Assembly (NCBI GenBank): GCA_017960705.1
Contig: JAGCYR010000095.1
Location: forward strand, 1 to 7,256
Reading direction: 5' to 3'
Length of the DNA: 7,256 nt
From: Clostridia bacterium
GTDB taxonomy: Bacteria > Bacillota > Clostridia > Oscillospirales > CAG-272
The translations under genes and the position numbers were made by a program. Below the pieces are notes generated by a model. That model saw only the letters and a program-made list of their open reading frames with translations. It ran no database searches and was not told the DNA's origin. Of this stretch, positions 1 to 4,973 are shown one piece after another. Position 1 is the first letter of the stretch; every line of letters begins with the position of its first letter.

Positions 1-60
1 AGAAAAGGCCGTGTCATGGTCATCTGCGAGAATTCCAAGCATAAGCAGAGACAGGGCTGA
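1..60 (+). CDS. rpmJ: 50S ribosomal protein L36, 3' end only
   Basis: The first 60 bases read in frame as RKGRVMVICENSKHKQRQG followed by TGA, which is the highly conserved C-terminal half of bacterial L36, a protein of about 37 residues. The 5' half lies outside the window. L36 is a small zinc-ribbon protein of the large ribosomal subunit. The visible Cys (fragment residue 9) and His (fragment residue 14) sit where the last two zinc ligands of the zinc-binding form are expected. NSKH replaces the commoner NPKH. It lies 28 nt upstream of rpsM, the usual neighbour in this operon. Too short to appear as a long reading frame, but the match to the family end is unmistakable. Confidence 0.95.
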   Translation, partial: RKGRVMVICENSKHKQRQG

Positions 61-88
61 TTCCAAGTAAGAAAAGGAGAGAGAACTA

Positions 89-457
89 ATGGCTCGTATT
101 GCTGGCGTGGATATCCCCAACAACAAGCGCGTCGAGATCGCCCTGACCTATATCTACGGGATCGGGCTGAAGAGCGCTCAGGACATCCTTGCAAAGACCG
201 GGATCGACCCCGACACCCGCGCGAAGGATCTGACCGAATCGGACATCGCGAAGCTCCGTGACGAGATCGAGGCGAACTATCACGTCGAGGGCGACCTCCG
301 CCGTGAAGTCGCGATGAACATCAAGAACAAGGTCGAGATCAACTGCTACCAGGGGATGCGTCACCGGAAGGGACTTCCCGTGAGAGGGCAGAGGACCAAG
401 ACCAACGCCCGGACCAGAAAAGGCCCGGCGAAGACCATTGCGAATAAGAAGAAGTAA
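89..457 (+). CDS. rpsM: 30S ribosomal protein S13
   Basis: A 122-residue protein of the usual S13 length that starts with the canonical [11 protein letters not shown]13 sits in the head of the small subunit, contacts the 50S subunit (intersubunit bridge) and the P-site tRNA. Visible family marks are the YGIG turn at residues 23-26, which belongs to the helix-two turns-helix RNA-binding fold, and the basic C-terminal block at about 89-112 ([20 protein letters not shown]), followed by a Lys-rich tail ending KKK. The ATG is supported by AAAGGAGA at 73-80, 8 nt upstream. It lies between rpmJ and rpsK, and its stop codon overlaps the ribosome binding site of rpsK. Function and start are secure. 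Confidence 0.98.
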   Translation: MARIAGVDIPNNKRVEIALTYIYGIGLKSAQDILAKTGIDPDTRAKDLTESDIAKLRDEIEANYHVEGDLRREVAMNIKNKVEINCYQGMRHRKGLPVRGQRTKTNARTRKGPAKTIANKKK

Positions 458-473
458 GGAGTGAGAACGAAGA

Positions 474-878
474 ATGGCAACCAAAGCAACCGCTGCTAAA
501 AAAGTCACCAAAAAACGCCGCGAGAAAAAGAACGTCGAAAAAGGCGCGGCGCATATCCGTTCCACTTTCAACAACACGATCGTGACCATCACCGACGTGA
601 CCGGCGCCACCATCTCGTGGGCGTCCGCGGGCGAAATGGGCTTCAAGGGTTCGAGAAAGTCGACCCCCTACGCCGCTCAGACCGCTGCGGAGCACGCCGC
701 GAAGCTGGCGATCGATCAGGGTATGAAGACCGTCGAGGTGTTCGTCCGCGGTCCCGGATCGGGACGTGAGGCGGCGATTCGCGCTCTGCAGACCGCGGGT
801 CTTGACATCACGCTCATCAAGGACGTGACGCCCATTCCCCACAACGGCTGCCGTCCCCCGAAACGTCGTCGGGTTTAA
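474..878 (+). CDS. rpsK: 30S ribosomal protein S11
   Basis: A 134-residue protein matching S11 over its whole length. S11 forms part of the platform of the small subunit near the 3' end of 16S rRNA and the mRNA exit path. A Lys/Ala-rich N-terminal tail (residues 1-23) is followed by the core with [16 protein letters not shown] at 26-41, [14 protein letters not shown] at 56-69, [13 protein letters not shown] at 93-105 and the diagnostic end [18 protein letters not shown] at 117-134. The start is 16 nt after the rpsM stop. The most likely ribosome binding site is AGGAG at 457-461, overlapping that stop with a rather long 12-nt spacing, so the two genes are probably translationally coupled. Confidence 0.98.
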   Translation: MATKATAAKKVTKKRREKKNVEKGAAHIRSTFNNTIVTITDVTGATISWASAGEMGFKGSRKSTPYAAQTAAEHAAKLAIDQGMKTVEVFVRGPGSGREAAIRALQTAGLDITLIKDVTPIPHNGCRPPKRRRV

Positions 879-898
879 TCGAAAGGAAGGATACGAAT

Positions 899-1525
899 AT
901 GGCAAGATATACGGGACCCAGTTGCAAACAGTGCCGCAGAGAGGGCTGCAAGCTCTTCCTGAAAGGCGACAGATGCGTTTCCGGCAAGTGCTCGTTTGAA
1001 GTGCGGAGCACCGCTCCCGGTCAGCACGGCGCCGCCCGCAAGAAGGTCGGCGAATATGGGATGCAGCTGCGTGAAAAACAGAAGGTCAGACGTTACTACG
1101 GTCTGCTGGAGAAACAGTTCGGTCTGTACTACCAGCTCGCCGAGAAGAAGGAAGGCATCACCGGTGAGAACCTGCTGATCCTCCTCGAGCGCCGTCTTGA
1201 CAACACCGTTTACCGGATGGGTATGGCGTCCAGCCGCAAGGAAGCTCGTCAGCTCGTTCTGCACGGTCATTTCACCCTGAACGGCAAGAAAGTCACCATC
1301 CCCTCGCTTCTCGTGAAGCCGGGCGACGTGATCGCCGTGAAGGAATCCAGCCGCGAGAAGGCGAAGATCAAAGAGCTCTCCGAGGCTGTCGAGTCGGCTG
1401 TGAAGCCGAAGTGGCTCGACGTCAACGCGTCCGCTCTTACCGCGAAGGTCGTCGCTATGCCCGCAAGAGATGATATCGACTTCGAGATCAACGAGCAGCT
1501 GATCGTTGAACTTTATTCGAAGTAA
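899..1525 (+). CDS. rpsD: 30S ribosomal protein S4, zinc-binding type
   Basis: A 208-residue protein starting [20 protein letters not shown], typical of S4. S4 is a primary 16S rRNA-binding protein that nucleates assembly of the 30S body and helps form the mRNA entry channel. Cysteines at 9, 12, 26 and 31 match the four zinc ligands known in Thermus S4, so this is the zinc-containing form; an extra Cys is at 17. The S4 RNA-binding domain spans about 98-160, with [20 protein letters not shown] at its start. GAAAGGAAGG at 881-890 precedes the ATG by 8 nt. Placement between rpsK and rpoA is typical of Clostridia and many Proteobacteria, whereas Bacillus keeps rpsD elsewhere. In several bacteria S4 represses its own mRNA; whether it does so here cannot be seen. 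Confidence 0.98.
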   Translation: MARYTGPSCKQCRREGCKLFLKGDRCVSGKCSFEVRSTAPGQHGAARKKVGEYGMQLREKQKVRRYYGLLEKQFGLYYQLAEKKEGITGENLLILLERRLDNTVYRMGMASSRKEARQLVLHGHFTLNGKKVTIPSLLVKPGDVIAVKESSREKAKIKELSEAVESAVKPKWLDVNASALTAKVVAMPARDDIDFEINEQLIVELYSK

Positions 1526-1649
1526 TTCGCCTCCGTTTACCGGACGGGGCGGACGCTTCGTTCGGGATCAACGTTGTTTCGCGTTCTCTCTTATCCCCGT
1601 GACGGGATCGGAACCCACAAATTGAATTATGGAGGAGGAACTACCCAGA
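1526..1649 (+). other. rpsD-rpoA intergenic leader with small hairpins
   Basis: This 124-nt gap is the only long non-coding stretch inside the ribosomal operon, where the other visible gaps are 16 to 28 nt. I see no gene and no convincing promoter. It can form a 6-bp hairpin (1531-1536 with 1544-1549, one G-T pair, 7-nt loop), a weak 4-bp hairpin (1559-1562 with 1570-1573) and a 5-bp hairpin ATCCC/GGGAT (1593-1597 with 1604-1608). None is followed by a T-run, so they are not terminators. The end of the gap carries the rpoA ribosome binding site. It could be a processing or ribosomal-protein binding region, but no known motif was recognised. Confidence 0.4.
1631..1638 (+). promoter_or_regulatory. 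ribosome binding site that decides the rpoA start
   Basis: GGAGGAGG lies 11 nt before the ATG at 1650 and begins right after an in-frame ATG at 1629. A ribosome binding site inside the coding region of the longer reading would have no role, and nothing resembling one precedes 1629 (the bases there are CACAAATTGAATT). This supports the start at 1650. Confidence 0.85.
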
Positions 1650-2624
1650 ATGATCGATATTGTCATTGAAAAGCCGAAAATCACGACCACTTTTAACGAA
1701 GACGGCAGCGAAGGCGAGTTCGTGATCGAGCCTCTTGAGAGAGGTTACGGTACGACGCTCGGCAACTCCCTGCGCCGGGTGCTCCTCAGCACTCTGGCGG
1801 GATATGCCGCCACCAGCATCAAGATCGACGGCGTGCTCCACGAAATCTCTACCGTGGACGGCGTGAAAGAGGACGTTCCCGAGATCGTTCTGAACGTGAA
1901 GGGCATCATTCCGAAGCTGCACGTTCAGGGATCGAAGACCGTTATCCTCGACAAGACGGGTCCCTGCGAAGTTAAAGCGGGCGACATCCAGGAAGACGCC
2001 GACGTCGAGATCCTGAATCCCGACCACCACATTGCAACGGTCAGCGAGGGCAGTCGGTTCTACATGGAACTGACCTTCGGCTCCGGCCGCGGCTACGTTT
2101 CCCAGGAAAAGAACAAGCAGAATTATCTTGAAGAGACCGGTAATTCCTCGGCGCCGCTCGGTACCATCTTCACCGACTCGATCTTCACCCCCGTTTACAA
2201 GGTGGAGTATCACGTGGAGAATACCCGCGTCGGCAACATCACCGATTTCGACAAGCTGACGATCAAGGTTCTTACCAACGGGACCATCACCGCGCAGGAG
2301 GCGATCTCACTCGCCGCCAAGATTCTCAACGAACATCTCAGCCTCTTTATGGACCTCTCCGACGCAGGGACCGGCGCGCCGATCATCACGACCACGCAGC
2401 CCGGCAGCGGCGACGACGTCCTTGGGATGCCCATTGAGGAACTTGACCTGTCGGTCCGCAGCTTCAACTGCCTGAAGCGCGCCGGCATTGACACCGTGGG
2501 GGATCTTATCAACCGCACCGAAGAGGATATGATCAAGGTCAGAAACCTCGGACGGAAATCGCTTGACGAAGTGATCCAGAAGGTGCACTCTCTCGGCCTC
2601 GAACTCAAACGAGTCGAGGAATAA
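1650..2624 (+). CDS. rpoA: DNA-directed RNA polymerase subunit alpha
   Basis: A 324-residue alpha subunit of RNA polymerase, the scaffold on which beta and beta' assemble and a contact point for activators and UP-element DNA. The N-terminal domain (about 1-230) carries the dimerisation and assembly motif [20 protein letters not shown] at 37-56 and [18 protein letters not shown] at 69-86. A flexible linker leads to the C-terminal domain at about 255-318 with [17 protein letters not shown], then [12 protein letters not shown]270 aligns with E. coli R265, the key DNA-contacting residue, so DNA binding looks intact. An upstream in-frame ATG at 1629 would add only MEEELPR and is rejected because it lies before the ribosome binding site; [11 protein letters not shown] matches the family's normal beginning. 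Confidence 0.97.
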   Translation: MIDIVIEKPKITTTFNEDGSEGEFVIEPLERGYGTTLGNSLRRVLLSTLAGYAATSIKIDGVLHEISTVDGVKEDVPEIVLNVKGIIPKLHVQGSKTVILDKTGPCEVKAGDIQEDADVEILNPDHHIATVSEGSRFYMELTFGSGRGYVSQEKNKQNYLEETGNSSAPLGTIFTDSIFTPVYKVEYHVENTRVGNITDFDKLTIKVLTNGTITAQEAISLAAKILNEHLSLFMDLSDAGTGAPIITTTQPGSGDDVLGMPIEELDLSVRSFNCLKRAGIDTVGDLINRTEEDMIKVRNLGRKSLDEVIQKVHSLGLELKRVEE

Positions 2625-2645
2625 TCAACAGGAGGTTAATCTGAA

Positions 2646-3029
2646 ATGCCCGGAACCAGAAAACTCGGCAGAACGACGGCTCACCGCAATTCCATGCTCC
2701 GCGGGCTGGTCACCTATCTTCTCGAAAACGAGGAACTTGAGACCACCTACACGAGAGCCAAGGAAGTGAGCGCCCTCGCCGATAAGATGATCACGCTCGC
2801 CAAGAACCCGGACGACCTCGCGTCGTACCGTCAGGCGCTCTCCTTCATCACGAAGAAGGACGTGGCGAGAAAACTGTTCAAGGTGATCGGTCCGCGTTAC
2901 GCCGACCGCACCGGCGGTTACACCCAGGTCTACAAACTCGGTCCCCGTCGCGGAGACGGCGCCGAGATGGCGAAGATCCGGCTGACGCCCTCCGCGGCTG
3001 CCGCCGACGAGACCGCCGAAAACAAGTAA
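2646..3029 (+). CDS. rplQ: 50S ribosomal protein L17
   Basis: A 127-residue L17, a large-subunit protein near the peptide exit tunnel and normally the last gene of this operon. The N-terminus [20 protein letters not shown] is diagnostic, followed by [20 protein letters not shown] at 21-40 and the core end [26 protein letters not shown] at about 88-113. The last 14 residues are an Ala/Glu-rich tail without obvious function. AGGAGG at 2630-2635 precedes the ATG by 10 nt, and the gap to rpoA is 21 nt. A strong terminator begins 11 nt after the stop, so the ribosomal operon ends here. Confidence 0.98.
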   Translation: MPGTRKLGRTTAHRNSMLRGLVTYLLENEELETTYTRAKEVSALADKMITLAKNPDDLASYRQALSFITKKDVARKLFKVIGPRYADRTGGYTQVYKLGPRRGDGAEMAKIRLTPSAAAADETAENK

Positions 3030-3031
3030 TC

Positions 3032-3045
3032 ACCCAATCTAAAAC
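3032..3045 (+). repeat. 14-base pre-terminator motif, copy 1
   Basis: ACCCAATCTAAAAC begins exactly 2 nt after the rplQ stop codon and runs into the 5' arm of the terminator hairpin. A copy with one mismatch (ACCCTATCTAAAAC, 6923-6936) has the same 2-nt spacing from the stop of the second ABC transporter gene and also leads into a terminator. The AAAA part is explained in copy 1 because it pairs with the T-run; the ACCC-ATCT part is not explained by the hairpin. Confidence 0.55.
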
Positions 3046-3073
3046 CTCCCGGGTCCCCCGGGGGGTTTTATTT
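3041..3073 (+). terminator. rho-independent terminator of the ribosomal operon
   Basis: A 13-bp stem pairs 3041-3053 (AAAACCTCCCGGG) with 3057-3069 (CCCGGGGGGTTTT), including one T-G pair, around a 3-nt loop TCC. The T-rich tail TTTTATTT starts in the 3' arm. The A-run before the stem makes it potentially active in both directions. It separates the highly expressed ribosomal genes from the ABC exporter unit. Confidence 0.95.
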
Positions 3074-3117
3074 ATGGGAAAAGGGGAGAAAAAAAGAGAC
3101 AATTCACAGTTTCGCGC

Positions 3118-3134
3118 TTGATTTTTTAAGTCAA
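3118..3134. promoter_or_regulatory. near-palindrome over the -35 and spacer, possible operator
   Basis: TTGATTTTTTAAGTCAA is an inverted repeat with 7-base arms (3118-3124 and 3128-3134), 6 of 7 positions complementary, and a 3-base centre. It covers the whole -35 hexamer and part of the spacer, so a bound dimer would block RNA polymerase. TTG...CAA ends and this size fit operators of MarR-family repressors, which often control drug exporter genes, but no regulator gene is in the window. The A+T-rich composition makes a chance palindrome possible. Confidence 0.4.
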
Positions 3135-3146
3135 AAGCACTATAAT
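3118..3146 (+). promoter_or_regulatory. sigma-A-type promoter of the ABC exporter pair
   Basis: The -35 hexamer TTGATT (3118-3123, 4 of 6 consensus bases) and a perfect -10 hexamer TATAAT (3141-3146) are separated by the optimal 17 bp. An A-rich stretch at about 3089-3103 upstream could act as an UP element. Transcription would start near 3153, giving a leader of about 65 nt before the ABC gene. The promoter lies downstream of the rplQ terminator, so it gives the exporter genes their own transcript. Confidence 0.85.
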
Positions 3147-3157
3147 AGAAAGGTCAA

Positions 3158-3211
3158 ATGATTGCGCGTGCAACTTTCCGTTTCGCGGGAAGAATGCGCC
3201 GGAAAGGATAA
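3158..3211 (+). CDS. possible 17-residue Arg-rich leader peptide
   Basis: ATG at 3158 opens a short frame encoding MIARATFRFAGRMRRKG and ending in TAA at 3209-3211, 6 nt before the ABC transporter start and in the same frame. Five Arg and one Lys make it strongly basic. It contains two Arg/Lys-X-Arg/Lys triplets, RMR at 12-14 and RRK at 14-16, a pattern known to stall macrolide-bound ribosomes. Its last codons overlap the ribosome binding site of the transporter gene, and it spans both alternative RNA helices. GAAAGG lies 4 nt upstream, but if transcription starts near 3153 that site would be outside the RNA, leaving an almost leaderless ORF. It could equally be a chance frame; nothing shows it is translated. 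Confidence 0.35.
   Translation: MIARATFRFAGRMRRKG
3164..3208 (+). promoter_or_regulatory. 5' leader with mutually exclusive helices over the ribosome binding site
   Basis: The segment CTTTCCG (3174-3180) can pair in two exclusive ways. Perfect 7-bp pairing with CGGAAAG (3200-3206) hides the ribosome binding site GGAAAGGA (3201-3208) of the ABC gene. Pairing with CGGGAAG (3186-3192), 7 bp with one T-G pair and a 5-nt loop, leaves it free, and this form can be closed by an outer GCGC/GCGC helix (3164-3167 with 3196-3199) that cannot coexist with the first. This is the layout of a translational switch. Which form is favoured was not computed; the short-loop form may be the default. Confidence 0.45.
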
Positions 3212-3217
3212 AACGGT

Positions 3218-4972
3218 ATGATTCGTCGTCTTGCGGGATGCGTGCGGGAGTTCAAGCGCCCGGCGGTCCTGACCTTCCTGTTTATCGTGCTGGAAGCCGT
3301 CATCGAGTGCTTCATCCCCTTCATTACCGCAAACCTTCTGAACGCGCTGAAGGACGGGGCGGAGCTCTCGCTCGTCTTCCGTTTCGGGGGACTGCTCGTC
3401 GCGATGGCGATCCTGTCGCTCTGCTGCGGGGGCATCGCGGGCTACACCAGCGCAAAAGCGTCGGCGGGCTTTGCCAGAAACCTCCGTCACGACGTTTTTT
3501 CGCGCGTCCAGACCTTCTCGTTCGATAACATCGACAAGTTCAATTCCGCTTCGCTCGTGACGCGGATGACCACCGATATCGCGAACGTCCAGATCTCGTT
3601 CATGATGCTGATCCGGATCGCGATCCGCGCGCCCCTGATGCTGATCTTCTCGATCGTGATGGCGTTCATCATGGCGCCCAACCTCGCGCTCACCTTCGTC
3701 GTCATCATCCCGGTCCTCGGCGGCGGGTTCTTTCTCGTCGCGCGGGCGGCGATGCCGGCGTTCCGTCGGGTCTTCCGCAAATACGACCGTCTGAACGAGT
3801 CGATCGAGGAAAACGTCCGCGGGATGCGGGTGGTCAAGGGCTTTGCCCGCGAGGAATACGAGAAAGAGAAGTTCGGGCGCGCCGCGGGCGATATCAAGCG
3901 CGATTTCACCCACGCGGAGCGCATCGTCGCCATCAACTCGCCCCTGATGCAGAGCTGCATCTACTTCAACCTCGTTTTCATCCTGCTCTTCGGCTCGTAT
4001 ATCGTCATTTCAAGCGGGGGCGCGACCATCGACGTCGGGCAGATGTCCGCGATGATCACCTACGGCTTCCAGGTCATGATGCAGCTGATGATGCTGGTCA
4101 TGATCTTCGTGACCCTGACCATTTCCGCCGAATCCGCGCGCCGTATCGACGAGGTGCTGCGCGAGGTGCCGACGCTCTCCAACCCGGAGAACCCGATCAC
4201 CGAGGTCTCGGACGGCTCGATCGACTTCGACGCTGTTTCCTTCAAATATTCCGCCGCGGCGCACAAGGACGCGCTCTCGGACGTGGATCTGCATATCAAA
4301 ACGGGCATGACGGTCGGGATCCTCGGCGGTACCGGCTCGGGTAAGTCGACCTTGGTCCAGCTGATCCCGCGGCTCTACGACGTCACCGACGGCGCGGTAC
4401 GCGTGGGCGGGCGCGACGTGCGCGATTACGACACCGAAGTTCTCCGCGATTCGGTCGCGATGGTATTGCAGAAGAATCTGCTCTTCTCGGGCACGATCAA
4501 GGAGAACCTGCTCTGGGGCAACGCCGGCGCCACCGACGAGGAGATCGCCGAGGCGTGCCGGCTGTCTCAGGCGGACGAGTTCATAAGAACCTTCCCGGAG
4601 GGCTACGAGACCAAGATCGAGCAGGGAGGCACCAACGTCTCGGGCGGGCAGAAACAGCGTCTCTGTATCGCGCGGGCGCTGCTCAAACGCCCGAAGATCC
4701 TAATCCTCGACGACTCGACCAGCGCGGTCGATACCCGTACCGACGCCTTGATCCGGCAGGGATTCAAGGAATACATCCCCGACACCACCAAACTGATCAT
4801 CGCTCAGCGGGTCGCGTCGGTCATGGACGCGGACCTGATCTGCGTGATGGAGAACGGACGGATCGTCGCGTCGGGAAGACACGCCGACCTGCTTGAAAAG
4901 TGCGACATCTACCGCGAGATCTACGAACAGCAGACCGCGAGCGCCGCCGCCGAAGAAAAGGAGGTGGAGTGA
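3218..4972 (+). CDS. ABC exporter half-transporter with degenerate ATP site (heterodimer subunit 1)
   Basis: A 584-residue type IV ABC exporter half-transporter: a membrane domain fused to a C-terminal nucleotide-binding domain. Six membrane segments lie at about 15-40, 53-75, 126-150, 156-176, 243-266 and 276-302. The nucleotide-binding domain has Walker A GGTGSGKST at 370-378, Q-loop Q418 and signature VSGGQ at 474-478. Walker B ILILDD has Asp499 instead of the catalytic Glu, and Gln530 replaces the switch His (IIAQR). It should therefore bind ATP but hydrolyse it poorly at its own Walker site, and lend its good signature to the partner. GGAAAGGA at 3201-3208 supports the start 9 nt downstream, and the N-terminus MIRRLAGCVREFKRP fits the family. 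The next gene begins one base after its stop. The substrate is unknown; multidrug, peptide or lipid export are all possible. Confidence 0.93.
   Translation: MIRRLAGCVREFKRPAVLTFLFIVLEAVIECFIPFITANLLNALKDGAELSLVFRFGGLLVAMAILSLCCGGIAGYTSAKASAGFARNLRHDVFSRVQTFSFDNIDKFNSASLVTRMTTDIANVQISFMMLIRIAIRAPLMLIFSIVMAFIMAPNLALTFVVIIPVLGGGFFLVARAAMPAFRRVFRKYDRLNESIEENVRGMRVVKGFAREEYEKEKFGRAAGDIKRDFTHAERIVAINSPLMQSCIYFNLVFILLFGSYIVISSGGATIDVGQMSAMITYGFQVMMQLMMLVMIFVTLTISAESARRIDEVLREVPTLSNPENPITEVSDGSIDFDAVSFKYSAAAHKDALSDVDLHIKTGMTVGILGGTGSGKSTLVQLIPRLYDVTDGAVRVGGRDVRDYDTEVLRDSVAMVLQKNLLFSGTIKENLLWGNAGATDEEIAEACRLSQADEFIRTFPEGYETKIEQGGTNVSGGQKQRLCIARALLKRPKILILDDSTSAVDTRTDALIRQGFKEYIPDTTKLIIAQRVASVMDADLICVMENGRIVASGRHADLLEKCDIYREIYEQQTASAAAEEKEVE
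4958..4966 (+). promoter_or_regulatory. strong ribosome binding site fixing the start of the second ABC gene
   Basis: AAGGAGGTG, a nearly full complement of the 16S rRNA 3' end, lies within the last codons of the upstream gene. AGGAGG (4959-4964) is 9 nt before the ATG at 4974. An in-frame ATG at 4893 lies well inside the upstream gene and lacks such a site, so 4974 is preferred. Confidence 0.9.
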
Positions 4973-4973
4973 G

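Noticed and set aside
1574..1602. Possible promoter inside the rpsD-rpoA gap starting with TTGTTT
   Set aside because: No -10-like hexamer lies at 16-18 bp; the bases there are G+C-rich.
3074..3121. 15-codon ORF (MGKGEKKRDNSQFRA) just after the rplQ terminator
   Set aside because: It has no ribosome binding site, sits between a terminator and the next promoter, and is probably not transcribed.
3140..3913. Antisense open frame of 257 codons opposite the leader and first ABC gene
   Set aside because: The translation is a low-complexity run of Asp, Glu, Arg and His with no recognisable domain, and it runs across the promoter and leader. Judged to be a shadow of the sense gene.
4893..4973. Upstream in-frame ATG that would add 27 residues to the second ABC transporter
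   Set aside because: The extension overlaps the first ABC gene by 80 nt, is low-complexity in sequence and has no ribosome binding site. A near-perfect site points to the ATG at 4974.
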